Source of the DNA: Rhodospirillaceae bacterium | GTDB lineage: Bacteria > Pseudomonadota > Alphaproteobacteria > Reyranellales > Reyranellaceae | Assembly: GCA_009772935.1 (NCBI GenBank) | Contig: WOUR01000026.1 | Coordinates: forward strand, 1 to 64,000 | DNA: 64,000 nt | Direction of reading: 5' to 3' | Part shown: positions 31,293-40,228 of the stretch, one piece after another | How positions within the stretch are numbered: position 1 is the first letter of the stretch | How the letters are laid out: every line of letters starts with the position of its first letter | The notes under the pieces: model-generated | Told to the model about the DNA's origin: nothing | Database searches by the model: none | Seen by the model: only the letters and a program-made list of their open reading frames with translations | Made by a program: the position numbers and the translations under genes

Positions 31293-31544
31293 CTAGGCGA
31301 CCTGCCGACAGGCCTCATGGTCCTTGCGAACCCGTTTCGTCGAGGCCGGGAATTTGGCCAGGGCCCTCTCCGGGCGGGTAGGCCGCTTGACGAGATCGCC
31401 GCCGCAATTGGGGCAATGGCCGCCCAGGCGGGTTTGCGCGCAGTCGGCGCAGAAGGTGCACTCGAAGGTGCAGATCAGGGCGTCGGACGCGCCATTGGGC
31501 AGGTCCTTGTCGCAGCATTCGCAGTTCGGACGAAGGTCGAGCAT
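31293..31544 (-). CDS. Small cysteine-rich DUF1272 protein
   Basis: An 83-residue protein starting at the ATG at 31544 (MLDLRPNCECCDKDLPNGAS); in the track it is fused to a shadow frame. Four CxxC-type pairs (NCECC, FECTFCADC, HCPNCGG) suggest binding of one or two zinc ions. The first 55 residues match the pattern of DUF1272, whose role is unknown; the C-terminal 30 are basic. It sits 13 bases upstream of the thrC start and 8 bases after the carboxypeptidase stop, so it is inside the same operon. Confidence 0.82.
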   Translation of the reverse strand: MLDLRPNCECCDKDLPNGASDALICTFECTFCADCAQTRLGGHCPNCGGDLVKRPTRPERALAKFPASTKRVRKDHEACRQVA

Positions 31545-31552
31545 GGTCCCTC

Positions 31553-33055
31553 TTACGCCTGCAGGTAGCGGCTTTCCAGATGGGCTTTGAAGGCGGCCGC
31601 GCCCAGCGGCGCGCCGGTGGCCTCGGCCAGGATCTCGTCGGTCGTCGCAATCGAGCCCTTGCCATGCACATTGGCGCGCAGCCAGCCCAGCAGCGGGGCG
31701 AAATCGCCCTGCCCGATGGCGTCCATCAGGCCGGGATGGGCGCGGCGGGCGGCGGCGAAGAGCTGGGCGGCGGCCAGCGCGCCCAGCGTGTAGGTCGGGA
31801 AATAACCCCAACCACCGTCCGGCCAATGGATGTCCTGCAGGCAGCCCAGGGAGTCGTCGGGCGGTACGATGCCCAGCAGTTCGCGCATGCCGTCGTTCCA
31901 GGCGCCCGGCAGGTCGGGCAGCGCGAGGTCGCCCGCCAGCATCGCCCGCTCCAGCCGGTAGCGCAGCATGATGTGCAGCGGATAGGTGACCTCGTCGGCA
32001 TCGACGCGGATGAGGCCCGGCGCCACGCGCGTGTAGAGCCGGTGGATGTTCTCCTCGCTCCACGCCGGCCCCTCCTTGCCGAAGGCGGCGCGCATGCGCG
32101 GGGCGGCAAAGCCCAGGAAGGCGTCGCTGCGGCAGGCCTGCATCTCCATCAGCAGGGACTGGCTCTCGTGCAGGGTCATGCCGCGCGCATTGCCGACCGG
32201 CTGGCGGCGCCAGGCCTTGGGCAGGCCGGCCTCGTAGAGACCGTGTCCGGTTTCGTGCAGCACCCCCATCAGCGAGCGGGCGAAATCCGCCTCGTCGTAG
32301 CGCGTGGTGATGCGGACGTCGTCGGCCGTCCCGCCGGTGAACGGATGCGCCGACACGTCGAGCCGGCCGTGATGGAAGTCGAAGCCGATCCGGCGGATCA
32401 GTTCCTCGCCCAGCCGGCGCTGCGCCTCGACGGGAAACGGACCTTCGAGCGGCAACGGATTGGGCTCGCTCTTCTGGCGCTCCAGAACGCGGCCCAGCAG
32501 GTCGGGCAGGAAGCCGCGCAGCTCGGCGAACAGAAGGTCGATGCGCGCCGATCGTCCGCCGGGCTCGAACTCGTCGAGCAGTGCATCATAGAGCGAGGTG
32601 CCCAGCGCGGCGGCCTTGGCCTCGCCGACGCGCCGCATGATGTTCAGGACTTCGGTGAGCGTCGGCAGCAGCGACTTGAAGTCCGCATTCTTCCGCGCAG
32701 AGCGCCAGGCCAGCTCGCAGGCCGAGCAGGCCCGCGTGCGCGCCTCGACGAGGTCGGGCGGCAGCGCGCTCTCGTGCACCCACGACCGGCGCATCTCGCG
32801 CAGGTTGGCCGCCTGCCAGGCATCGAGCGTGGTCCGGCCCTGCTCGGCGCGCGACAGGAGATCGGGCATCTCGGGCGCGGAGATGATCTCGTGGGCGATG
32901 ACGCCCAAGGTCGCCAGCTGGTCGGCGCGATCGCCGCTCGCGCCGTCCGGCATCATCGTCGAGCGATCCCAGTTCAGGATGGCCACGGCACGACCGATAT
33001 CGCTCAGCCGCGCGAAGCGACGCTCCAGCTCGGCATAGGGATCGTTGGCGATCAC
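31553..33055 (-). CDS. Carboxypeptidase Taq (M32 metallopeptidase)
   Basis: Cytoplasmic zinc carboxypeptidase of broad specificity. The 500 residues begin MIANDPYAELERRFARLSDI and continue with the family motif AILNWDRSTMMPDGAS. The zinc site HETGH is in GVLHETGHGLYEAGLP, and the third ligand region is seen in TLHESQSLLMEMQ. DEVTYPLHIMLRYRLE is the M32 DxRxT-type C-terminal signature region. It overlaps the SURF1 stop by 4 bases, linking it in translation to the oxidase assembly genes. Confidence 0.95.
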   Translation of the reverse strand: MIANDPYAELERRFARLSDIGRAVAILNWDRSTMMPDGASGDRADQLATLGVIAHEIISAPEMPDLLSRAEQGRTTLDAWQAANLREMRRSWVHESALPPDLVEARTRACSACELAWRSARKNADFKSLLPTLTEVLNIMRRVGEAKAAALGTSLYDALLDEFEPGGRSARIDLLFAELRGFLPDLLGRVLERQKSEPNPLPLEGPFPVEAQRRLGEELIRRIGFDFHHGRLDVSAHPFTGGTADDVRITTRYDEADFARSLMGVLHETGHGLYEAGLPKAWRRQPVGNARGMTLHESQSLLMEMQACRSDAFLGFAAPRMRAAFGKEGPAWSEENIHRLYTRVAPGLIRVDADEVTYPLHIMLRYRLERAMLAGDLALPDLPGAWNDGMRELLGIVPPDDSLGCLQDIHWPDGGWGYFPTYTLGALAAAQLFAAARRAHPGLMDAIGQGDFAPLLGWLRANVHGKGSIATTDEILAEATGAPLGAAAFKAHLESRYLQA

Positions 33056-33789
33056 GGGGCCTTCCTGCGCCCGTTGATCTCCAGCCGGCCGTTCTCCCAG
33101 TGATAGGCGAGATAGACGCCGGCCAGCGCGAGAGCGATCAGGAACCAGGTGATGGCGTACTGGAGATGGTCGTTGGGGATTTCGAGCCGGGTCTGGCCGC
33201 CCACCGGTATGCCACCCGGATTGGGCGTGGCGTCGGACTCGAGAAAAAAGCTGTCGAGCTTGGGATCCGGCGGCGCCCCCGCCCTCTTGCGCATCAGCGG
33301 CACGTCGGCCTGGAACCAGACGTTCTTCTCGGGGACGTTCTCGGGGGCGAAGCGGGCCCTCACCTGGGACCTGCGAACGAGGCCGGTCACCTCGACCCGC
33401 CCCGGAGGCTGCACCACCGCCTGTGTCGCGGCCTTGCGATCGGGCACCCAGCCGCGATCGAACAGGACCACTCGGCCGTCATCGGTCTTGAGCGGCACGA
33501 TGACCTGCAGGCCGACCTTGTTCTTCAGGCTGCGCGCCGCCAGGAAGAATTCACGCCCATGCTCGAAAGTGCCTGAGACCTTCACGCGCCCGTATTCGTG
33601 GCGCAGCGGAGTGCCGCTCAGCAGCTCGTCGAGCGTCATCGGCGGCGCTGCCTGGTTGGTGGCGATGCGATCGAGGATGTCGCGCTTCCACTCGCGACGC
33701 TCCATCTGCCAGATGCCGAGGCTCAGCGAGAGGACCAGAATGGGCAGCGAGACGAGCGTGGGCCAGAGAGCGGGCCTCAGCCGGATCAT
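33052..33789 (-). CDS. SURF1 family cytochrome oxidase assembly protein
   Basis: SURF1 helps insert haem a into subunit I. The 245-residue protein has an N-terminal membrane segment (LWPTLVSLPILVLSLSLGIWQ) and a C-terminal one (LQYAITWFLIALALAGVYLAY), the topology of the family, with the motifs GIWQMERREWKRDIL and VVLFDRGWVPDRKA between them. It is near the 3' end of the oxidase operon, 28 bases after the DUF983 gene. Often called Shy1 or SurF1. Confidence 0.93.
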   Translation of the reverse strand: MIRLRPALWPTLVSLPILVLSLSLGIWQMERREWKRDILDRIATNQAAPPMTLDELLSGTPLRHEYGRVKVSGTFEHGREFFLAARSLKNKVGLQVIVPLKTDDGRVVLFDRGWVPDRKAATQAVVQPPGRVEVTGLVRRSQVRARFAPENVPEKNVWFQADVPLMRKRAGAPPDPKLDSFFLESDATPNPGGIPVGGQTRLEIPNDHLQYAITWFLIALALAGVYLAYHWENGRLEINGRRKAP

Positions 33790-33816
33790 GGTTTCTCCTC
33801 TCCGCGTCGAGTTCGC

Positions 33817-34179
33817 TTAATCATCAAGTTCGGTCGTCCGATGGACGAACTGCTGGGCGACCAGCAGGGCCTTGAGGAAGCGCAGCATCCAGACGGCCAG
33901 CGCGAAGGTGAGCGGCAGCCAGATCGCCACATGGACCCACCACGGCGGCTCGTAGCGGAACTCGACCCAGAAGACGAGCATCATGATGATGGCGCCGAGT
34001 CCCAGGATGACGAACACCGCCGGCCCGTCGCCCGCATCGTTGCCGCGCAGGTCGAGGCCGCATGAGGAGCAGCGATCAACGACGGTCAGCAGGCCGGCGA
34101 ACAGCCGTCCCTTGCCGCAACGGGGGCAGGCGCCGCGCAGGGCGACGTCGAGGGGCGATTGGCGGGGCCAGTCGGACAT
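33817..34179 (-). CDS. DUF983 family protein of the cytochrome oxidase operon
   Basis: Start chosen at the ATG at 34179 (MSDWPRQSPLDVALRGACPR) with GGGAGA upstream, giving 120 residues. A zinc-ribbon-like segment (CPRCGKGRLF and CSSCGLDL) is followed by two membrane segments (PAVFVILGLGAIIMMLVFWVE and WVHVAIWLPLTFALAVWMLRF). DUF983 genes commonly lie between ctaE and SURF1 in alphaproteobacteria, so a role in oxidase biogenesis is inferred from neighbourhood only. Confidence 0.88.
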   Translation of the reverse strand: MSDWPRQSPLDVALRGACPRCGKGRLFAGLLTVVDRCSSCGLDLRGNDAGDGPAVFVILGLGAIIMMLVFWVEFRYEPPWWVHVAIWLPLTFALAVWMLRFLKALLVAQQFVHRTTELDD

Positions 34180-34197
34180 GGGGTGTCTCCCAAAGAC

Positions 34198-34224
34198 GAA
34201 CCGCCGGGGAGCACCCGGCGGTTC
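34198..34224 (-). terminator. Perfect 11-bp hairpin after ctaE (attenuator or processing site)
   Basis: GAACCGCCGGG and CCCGGCGGTTC form an 11-bp perfect stem around a 5-base loop, 22 bases beyond the ctaE stop. On the minus strand it is followed by only a short T run (GTCTTTGG), so it is more likely a partial terminator or 3' stabiliser than a full stop, since DUF983 and SURF1 lie downstream. Confidence 0.6.
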
Positions 34225-34246
34225 CAAGATAGCCTGTAAGACGGCG

Positions 34247-35125
34247 TCAGTGCAGGGCGATCGGCGCCTTGCCGGCGCCCCACCAGTAGATGCAGAAGAA
34301 CAGGAACAGCCAGACCACGTCGACGAAGTGCCAGTACCAGGCCGCGGCCTCGAAGCCGAAATGCTGCTTGGGCTTGAACTGGCCCTTCGCGGCGCGGATC
34401 AGGCAGACGATCAGGAAGATGGTTCCGACCAGCACGTGGAAGCCGTGGAAGCCCGTCGCCATGAAGAAGGTCGACGTGTAGATGTCCTGGCTGAACGTGA
34501 ACGGCGCGTGAATATACTCGTAGGCCTGCACACCCGTGAAGATCATGCCCAGGAGGACGGTGCACAGAAGGCCGCGGACGGCGTCCTTCTGGTTGCCCTC
34601 GATGATGGAGTGATGCGCCCAGGTCGCCGTGGTGCCCGACAGCAGCAGGATCAGCGTATTCATCAGCGGCAGGTCGAACGGCGCGATGATGCTGATGCCC
34701 TTGGGCGGCCAGATGCCGCCGGTGGCCTCGGTGCGGACCGGCTGGTTCGGTGCGCCCGGATAGAGAGACGCGTCGAAGAAGGCCCAGAAGAAGGCCGCGA
34801 AGAACAGCACTTCCGAGGCGATGAACAGGATCATGCCGTAGCGCAGGCCCAGCTGGACCACGGCGGTGTGATAGACGCGCGACTCGGCGATCACGTCGGA
34901 CCACCACCAGTACATGACGCCCAGCACCAGCAGCAGGCCCGGGGCGAGGCCCCACCAGTGCACCTTCTTCATGAAAGTGCCGAAGCCCTGGCCCAGCATG
35001 TCAGGATGCAGCGCAAAACCGAAGCCCAGCGCCAACACCAGGGCCGCGAAAGAACCCAGGGCCGGCCACGGACTCGGGTCGACCAGATGATAGGGATGCT
35101 TGGGAGTACCGCCGGCCATGTTCAT
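34247..35125 (-). CDS. ctaE: Cytochrome c oxidase subunit III
   Basis: Third core subunit of the aa3-type oxidase. The start at 35125 (MNMAGGTPKHPYHLVDPSPW) overlaps the ctaG stop as ATGA; an ATG two codons in is the alternative. The long N-terminal part of the track ORF is a ctaG shadow. The 292 residues have seven membrane segments with KHPYHLVDPSPWP, the AFFWAFFDASLYP helix, WAHHSIIEGNQKDAVRGL and the C-terminal WYWHFVDVVWLFLF. Normal length for an alphaproteobacterial subunit III. Confidence 0.96.
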   Translation of the reverse strand: MNMAGGTPKHPYHLVDPSPWPALGSFAALVLALGFGFALHPDMLGQGFGTFMKKVHWWGLAPGLLLVLGVMYWWWSDVIAESRVYHTAVVQLGLRYGMILFIASEVLFFAAFFWAFFDASLYPGAPNQPVRTEATGGIWPPKGISIIAPFDLPLMNTLILLLSGTTATWAHHSIIEGNQKDAVRGLLCTVLLGMIFTGVQAYEYIHAPFTFSQDIYTSTFFMATGFHGFHVLVGTIFLIVCLIRAAKGQFKPKQHFGFEAAAWYWHFVDVVWLFLFFCIYWWGAGKAPIALH

Positions 35126-35724
35126 CCACCCTTTCCGATATCGCTGCCGGGCAGCCCACCCAGCAAGGTCCTGGCCCGTTCCGTCTTCGCCTCGAAGAAT
35201 GTGTAGGAGAGCGTGATGGTCCGGATGTTGTCGTAGCGCCGATCCTTGTCCAACTCGGGATCGACGAAGAAGATAACGGGCATGTCCACGGACTGCCCGG
35301 GCAGCAGCAACTGCTCCGTGAAGCAGAAGCACTGGAGCTTGTTGAACCATCCGCCGGCTGTTTCGGGGGTGACGTTGTAGGTCGAGGTCCCGACGGCCGG
35401 CCGCTGTGAAAGGTTGGTGACGCGGTAGTGGGCGAGACACTCCTCACCCAGCCGGACCGTGACCTCGCGCTGCAACGGCTGGAAACGCCACGGCAGGGAC
35501 GTGTCGACGTTGGAATCGAAGCGCACCTTGACCGTGCGGTCGAGGATCGGCCGGTCGCCGTCCTGCGCCACGACTGGCGTGCCGCCGAACCCGGTGGTGC
35601 GGCAGAACAGGTCGTAGAGCGGCGCCGAAGCGTAGGCGAAACCGCCCATGCCGGCCGTCATGAAGAAAAGGCGTCGCGCCAGCCGCTTGTTCCTGGCGGC
35701 GGTGTCGGGCGTATCGTCCGTCAT
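35122..35724 (-). CDS. ctaG: Cytochrome c oxidase assembly protein CtaG (Cox11)
   Basis: Copper chaperone that builds CuB of subunit I. The 200-residue protein has one N-terminal membrane segment (FFMTAGMGGFAYASAPLY), the motif YDLFCRTTGFGG and the copper-site cysteines in LQCFCFTEQLLLPGQ. It overlaps the small protein gene upstream and ctaE downstream by 4 bases each. Confidence 0.95.
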   Translation of the reverse strand: MTDDTPDTAARNKRLARRLFFMTAGMGGFAYASAPLYDLFCRTTGFGGTPVVAQDGDRPILDRTVKVRFDSNVDTSLPWRFQPLQREVTVRLGEECLAHYRVTNLSQRPAVGTSTYNVTPETAGGWFNKLQCFCFTEQLLLPGQSVDMPVIFFVDPELDKDRRYDNIRTITLSYTFFEAKTERARTLLGGLPGSDIGKGG

Positions 35725-35873
35725 CCGTAGCCTCCCATCCGCACGATCGTCAGGGCAAAGAACAGGATCACGAGCACGACCAGAAATCCCGCGATGAACA
35801 GGTTCTTGCCGCGCTGGCGGCGGTGCATGTCGGTATCGCCCGGTCGACGGTCCTGTGCCATGGCCGCGTTCAT
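35721..35873 (-). CDS. Small single-span membrane protein between ctaB and ctaG (CoxF-like)
   Basis: A 50-residue protein too short for the ORF track. It starts at the ATG at 35873, overlapping the ctaB stop, and ends in a TGA that overlaps the ctaG ATG. A basic, hydrophilic N-terminus (QDRRPGDTDMHRRQRGKN) is followed by one membrane segment (LFIAGFLVVLVILFFALTIV) and RMGGYG. Alphaproteobacterial oxidase operons often carry such a small protein (CoxF or a similar name) at exactly this place. Its role in assembly is inferred from position. Confidence 0.82.
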   Translation of the reverse strand: MNAAMAQDRRPGDTDMHRRQRGKNLFIAGFLVVLVILFFALTIVRMGGYG

Positions 35874-36802
35874 CCCGCGATCCGGCTCACGAAGACATCG
35901 ACCGGCAGGGCCGCGAACACGACGGCCAGATAGATCAGCGAATAGCGGAACATCCTGCGGGCGGCGCCAAAGGCCGTTTCATCGTCCGCGGTGCGCCAGA
36001 CGGCGATCGCGTGCCCGATGAAGCCCAGGCTGAGAGCCAGGGCAACCGCGCCATAGACCCAGCCGACCGCCCCCAGCAGCGTCGGTGCCAGCGCGACCGG
36101 CAGGAGCAGCAGCGTGTAGATCACCATCTGCCGCTTGGTTTCGCGCGGCCCCGCCACCACCGGCAACATCGGCACGCCGGCGCGGCGATAGTCCTCGCTG
36201 CGGTAGAGCGCGAGCGCCCAGAAATGCGGCGGGGTCCAGAGGAAGACCAGCAGGAACAGCGCGATCCCGACGGCGGACACGTCGCCGGTCGCGGCGGCCC
36301 AGCCGATCATCGGCGGAAACGCGCCCGCGGCACCGCCGATCACGATGTTCTGCGGCGTCCGGCGCTTCAGCCAGATCGTGTAGACGAAGACGTAGAACAG
36401 GATCGCCGCCGTCAGCAGCGCGGCCGCCACCAGGTTGGTCGCCACCGCCATCAGCAGGACCGAGAAGATCGAAAGCAGCACGCCGAGGCCCAGCGCATCG
36501 TCCGGCGCGACGCGACCGGCCGGCAGCGGGCGGTTGCGCGTGCGGGCCATCAGCGCGTCGAGGTCGCGCTCGTACCACATGTTTATGGCGCCCGCCGCGC
36601 CCGAGCCCAGGGCGATCGCCAGAACCGCCAGCGCCGCCTTGAACGGGTGGAGATGCACCGGTGCGATCAGCACGCCGATCCAGCCGGTGAAGACCACCAG
36701 CGACATCACGCGCGGCTTCAGCAGATCGATGTAGTCGCGCACGCGCGCAGGCGTCGCGGCCCCCTCGATGCTTCCCGTGAATGTGTGCGCGGTGTCGCTC
36801 AT
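35870..36802 (-). CDS. ctaB: Haem O synthase (protohaem IX farnesyltransferase)
   Basis: Adds a farnesyl group to haem b to give haem O, precursor of haem a. The 310-residue membrane protein belongs to the UbiA group: the first prenyl-diphosphate motif is NMWYERDLDALMARTRNRPL and the second is in the YRSEDYRRAGVPMLPVV region. About nine membrane segments. It lies 48 bases downstream of ctaD, with a hairpin in the gap. Confidence 0.96.
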   Translation of the reverse strand: MSDTAHTFTGSIEGAATPARVRDYIDLLKPRVMSLVVFTGWIGVLIAPVHLHPFKAALAVLAIALGSGAAGAINMWYERDLDALMARTRNRPLPAGRVAPDDALGLGVLLSIFSVLLMAVATNLVAAALLTAAILFYVFVYTIWLKRRTPQNIVIGGAAGAFPPMIGWAAATGDVSAVGIALFLLVFLWTPPHFWALALYRSEDYRRAGVPMLPVVAGPRETKRQMVIYTLLLLPVALAPTLLGAVGWVYGAVALALSLGFIGHAIAVWRTADDETAFGAARRMFRYSLIYLAVVFAALPVDVFVSRIAG

Positions 36803-36814
36803 GGACCTTTCAAG

Positions 36815-36843
36815 GCGAAGGCGCCTTCTTGGGGCGCCTTCGC
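36815..36843 (-). terminator. Perfect 11-bp hairpin between ctaD and ctaB
   Basis: GCGAAGGCGCC and GGCGCCTTCGC pair perfectly around a 7-base loop, starting 8 bases beyond the ctaD stop. No T tract follows on the minus strand. It may lower expression of the assembly genes relative to ctaC-ctaD by partial termination or by protecting the 3' end of the upstream message. Confidence 0.6.
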
Positions 36844-36850
36844 TCCGTTC

Positions 36851-38485
36851 CTAGTGGTGTGCCGTCGGCGAGATGTGCGGCAGGTCTTCGAACGTATGGA
36901 ACGGCGGCGGCGAGGACACCGTCCATTCCAGCGTCGTGGCGCCCTCACCCCAGTAGTTCGCACCGACCTTGCGGCCGTACAGCAGCGTGCCGAACACCAC
37001 GAAGACGAGCCAGAACAGGGTCGCACCGAACGACAGGAACGCGCCGATCGAGGACAGGTAGTTCCAGTGCGCCATCGCGTCCGGATAGTCGACGTAATGG
37101 CGCGGCATGCCGGCCAGTCCCGAGAAATGCATCGGGAAGAACGTCAGGTTCACGCCGACGAAGGTGACCCAGAAGTGAACCTGCGCCGCCCACTCCGGAT
37201 ACTGCCGGCCCGACATCTTGCCGATCCAGTAGTAGAAACCGGCAAACATGCCGAACACCGCACCGAGCGACAGTACGTAGTGGAAGTGCGCGATCACGTA
37301 GTAGGTGTTGTGCAGCGAGTAGTCGACGCCGGCATTGGCGAGGACTACGCCGGTCACGCCGCCGACGGTGAACAGGAAGATGAAGCCGATCGCCCAAATC
37401 ATCGGCATGGTCAGGCGGATCGAGCCGCCCCACATGGTGGCGATCCAAGAGAAGATCTTCACGCCCGTAGGCACCGCGATCACCATGGTCGCGGCCACGA
37501 AGTAGGCGCGCGTATCGACGTCCAGGCCGACCGTGTACATGTGGTGCGCCCACACGACGAAGCCGACGACGCCGATCGCGACCATTGCGTAGGCCATTCC
37601 GAGATAGCCGAAGATCGGCTTGCGGGCGAAGGTCGAGATGATGTGGCTGATGATGCCGAAAGCCGGCAGGATCATGATGTAGACTTCGGGGTGACCGAAG
37701 AACCAGAACAGGTTCAGGAACAGCGTCGGATCACCGCCGCCCTCTGGCTTGAAGAACGAGGTTCCGAAGTTGCGATCGGTCAGCAGCATCGTGATGGCGC
37801 CGGCGAGGACCGGCAGCGCCAGCAGCAGCAGGAAGGCCGTGACCAGCACCGACCAGGCGAACAGCGGCATGCGGTGCAGCGTCATGCCCGGCGCGCGCAT
37901 GTTCAGGATGGTCGTGATGAAATTGATCGCACCCAGAATCGACGAGGCGCCCGCGATGTGCAGCGAGAAGATCGCCAGGTCCATGCCGGCGCCCTGGTTG
38001 ATCGTGAGCGGCGGATAGATCGTCCAGCCGGTTCCCACGCCACCGCCGATCAGCGCCGACATCAGCAGCAGGATGAAGGCCGGCGGCAGCAGCCAGAAGC
38101 TGATGTTGTTCATGCGGGGGAACGCCATGTCGGGCGCGCCGATCATCAGGGGCACGAACCAGTTGCCGAAGCCGCCGATCAGTCCGGGCATGACCACGAA
38201 GAACACCATGATCAGGCCGTGCGCGGTCACGATCGTGTTCCAGAAGTGGCCGTCGGGCGTGCCGTCCGAGCCGTTGAAGTACTGGACGCCCGGCTGCATC
38301 AGCTCGAGGCGCATGTAGACGGAGAAACCCGCCCCGATCAGCGCCGCGAAGATCGAGAAGACAAGGTACATCGTGCCGATGTCCTTGTGATTGGTGCTGT
38401 ACAGCCACCGCTTGATGCCGGTGGGAGTGTGGTCGTCATGCCCGTGGGCGGTGTGGTCGTGGGCGGCGCCGTGCGCGGTGGCCAT
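36851..38485 (-). CDS. ctaD: Cytochrome c oxidase subunit I (aa3 type)
   Basis: Catalytic subunit with haem a and the haem a3-CuB centre. The 544 residues have twelve membrane segments. CuB ligands are visible in [17 protein letters not shown] (including the cross-linked His-Tyr pair) and [11 protein letters not shown], and haem histidines in [36 protein letters not shown] belongs to the type A D-channel region. It follows ctaC by 24 bases. Typical of bacterial and mitochondrial A-type oxidases. Confidence 0.98.
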   Translation of the reverse strand: MATAHGAAHDHTAHGHDDHTPTGIKRWLYSTNHKDIGTMYLVFSIFAALIGAGFSVYMRLELMQPGVQYFNGSDGTPDGHFWNTIVTAHGLIMVFFVVMPGLIGGFGNWFVPLMIGAPDMAFPRMNNISFWLLPPAFILLLMSALIGGGVGTGWTIYPPLTINQGAGMDLAIFSLHIAGASSILGAINFITTILNMRAPGMTLHRMPLFAWSVLVTAFLLLLALPVLAGAITMLLTDRNFGTSFFKPEGGGDPTLFLNLFWFFGHPEVYIMILPAFGIISHIISTFARKPIFGYLGMAYAMVAIGVVGFVVWAHHMYTVGLDVDTRAYFVAATMVIAVPTGVKIFSWIATMWGGSIRLTMPMIWAIGFIFLFTVGGVTGVVLANAGVDYSLHNTYYVIAHFHYVLSLGAVFGMFAGFYYWIGKMSGRQYPEWAAQVHFWVTFVGVNLTFFPMHFSGLAGMPRHYVDYPDAMAHWNYLSSIGAFLSFGATLFWLVFVVFGTLLYGRKVGANYWGEGATTLEWTVSSPPPFHTFEDLPHISPTAHH

Positions 38486-38509
38486 TCTTGATCTCCTGCG
38501 GCGAAGCGC

Positions 38510-39376
38510 TTAGCGGGTGGCGGGAGTGGTGGCGGCGGCGACGTCGGTCGCGGGCACGAGCCCGGCGGCCTTCTTCTTGTCCGCCACCCATTTGTCGAAG
38601 TCGGCCTGGGAGACCACGCGGATGCCGATCGGCATGAAGCTGTGGTTCTGGCCGCAGATCTGCGAGCACTGGCCGAAGTACAGGCCCTCTTCCTTGACGC
38701 TGATCCAGCCTTCGTTGAGGCGACCGGGGATGACCGTCTTCTTGACGCCGAAGCCCGGAACCGTCCAGCCGTGCATGCTGCCGCCTTCGGCGGTGCCGAT
38801 GATGCGCACCACGGCGTTGACCGGGATCACCATCTCCTCGTCGACGGCGAGCAGGCGCGGCACCTGCGGCTTGGTCTTGGCGCGGTCGGCCTCGTTCAGC
38901 ATGCGGCTCTCGACCGTGAAGTTGCCCTGATCGGGGTAGTTGTAGGACCAGTACCACTGGTGACCGGTGACCTTGACCGTCAAGGCAGCGTCGGTCGCCT
39001 TGTCGCTGTAATAGAGCAGGCGGAAGGACGGGATGGCGATGACGACCAGGATCAGGATCGGAAGGATCGTCCAGGCGATCTCGAGCCCGGTATGATGCGT
39101 CACCGTCGTCGGTGTCGGGTTGCGGCCGGCATGGAAGCGCCACACGGCGTAAACCAGCAGCAGCAGCACGAAGATACAAATCGCGGTGATGATCACCAGC
39201 AGCAGGTCGTGAAGCGATTCCACACGCTCCATGATCGGCGTGTAGGGCGGCGGGAAGTTCAGCTGCCAATCATGCGGCACACCGATGACTTTCTGCGCCT
39301 GGGCCGGCGCAGCCAGGCCGAATCCAGCCAGTGCCGCCAGCAGTCCAACGACGCCCAATCCACGCTTAACGACCAT
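38510..39376 (-). CDS. ctaC: Cytochrome c oxidase subunit II
   Basis: Carries the CuA centre that accepts electrons from cytochrome c. The ATG at 39376 (MVVKRGLGVVGLLAALAG) with GAGGGGACGG upstream gives 288 residues; the track residues before it are untranslated leader. A signal peptide ends near APAQAQK, followed by two membrane segments and the cupredoxin domain. CuA ligands are in GQCSQICGQNHSFMPIGI, where the usual glutamate between the cysteines is a glutamine; its main chain is the ligand, so activity is not excluded. First gene of the oxidase operon; the 281-base gap to the divergent cyclophilin gene must hold both promoters, but I could not fix boxes. Confidence 0.96.
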   Translation of the reverse strand: MVVKRGLGVVGLLAALAGFGLAAPAQAQKVIGVPHDWQLNFPPPYTPIMERVESLHDLLLVIITAICIFVLLLLVYAVWRFHAGRNPTPTTVTHHTGLEIAWTILPILILVVIAIPSFRLLYYSDKATDAALTVKVTGHQWYWSYNYPDQGNFTVESRMLNEADRAKTKPQVPRLLAVDEEMVIPVNAVVRIIGTAEGGSMHGWTVPGFGVKKTVIPGRLNEGWISVKEEGLYFGQCSQICGQNHSFMPIGIRVVSQADFDKWVADKKKAAGLVPATDVAAATTPATR

Positions 39377-39657
39377 GCATCCGTCCCCTCGGCGGTTCAG
39401 ATCCGGCAGGTTTTTTCCGACCCGCAAAATCCCCCGCATTTCAAACGGGTTAGTACCAGATATAGCCGTGGGTGGTAACGGGTTTTCACCCTCGGTCGGT
39501 ATGTGGCGGCCAGTCGCAGCCGCGCCCGCAATGGCCCCATGACGCAGTGCAGCAACCCCTCCAGCGGCGCCCCGAAGTTGCCGCTTGTCTTTCGAAAGCC
39601 GGCCTATAAGGTCCCGCCCGCCGCGGCAGGACCGCGGAATCGCCTAAGGAAATCGTC

Positions 39658-40203
39658 ATGCGGCTCGCCATTCTGACGCCCGTCCTTGCCGTCATTCTCA
39701 TGTTCGCAGGAGCAGCCTCCGCCATGGATAAGGAAAATACCCTCTATATCGACCTGAAGGATGGTCGCGTCGTCATCGAGATGCGCCCCGATCTCGCTCC
39801 CAACCACGTTGCCCAGATCAAGAAGCTGGCGCGCGAGGGCAAATATGACGGCGTGGTCTTCCACCGCGTGATCGACGGCTTCATGGCGCAGACCGGCGAC
39901 CCTACGGGTACCGGCACCGGCGGCATGGGCGAGACGCTCAAGGCCGAGTTCTCCAAGGAGCCGCACAAGCGCGGCTCGGTCTCGATGGCGCGCACCAACG
40001 ATCCGAACAGCGCCCGCAGCCAGTTCTTCATCGTCTTCAAGGACTCGAACTTCCTCGACGGCCAGTACACCGTCTGGGGCAAGGTCACGTCCGGCATGGA
40101 GTTCGTGGACAAGATCAAGAAGGGCGCGCCGGGCTCGGGCGCCGTGTCCGCCCCGCCGGACAAGATGATCAAGGTCCAGGTCGCGGCCGACGCGAAGAGC
40201 TAG
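39658..40203 (+). CDS. Exported cyclophilin-type peptidyl-prolyl cis-trans isomerase
   Basis: The 181-residue product has a signal peptide (LAILTPVLAVILMFAGAASAM) and then a complete cyclophilin domain: VVFHRVIDGFMAQTGDPTGTGTGG contains the catalytic arginine region, and SVSMARTNDPNSARSQFFI the substrate pocket. It therefore probably assists folding in the periplasm, similar to PpiA. Single gene between two divergent or convergent neighbours. Confidence 0.93.
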   Translation: MRLAILTPVLAVILMFAGAASAMDKENTLYIDLKDGRVVIEMRPDLAPNHVAQIKKLAREGKYDGVVFHRVIDGFMAQTGDPTGTGTGGMGETLKAEFSKEPHKRGSVSMARTNDPNSARSQFFIVFKDSNFLDGQYTVWGKVTSGMEFVDKIKKGAPGSGAVSAPPDKMIKVQVAADAKS

Positions 40204-40228
40204 GCTCCTCGCGCCCCGCTCCCTTCGT

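Noticed and set aside
35855-38491. 878-residue plus-strand ORF across ctaB and ctaD
   Set aside because: It is an antisense shadow of two well supported oxidase genes, made of low-complexity Arg/His/Asp-rich sequence typical of high-GC reverse frames.
38510-39376. CtaC with Glu to Gln in the CuA loop (CSQIC) as an inactive subunit
   Set aside because: The CuA ligand at this position is a main-chain carbonyl, and all side-chain ligands (two Cys, His, Met) are present.
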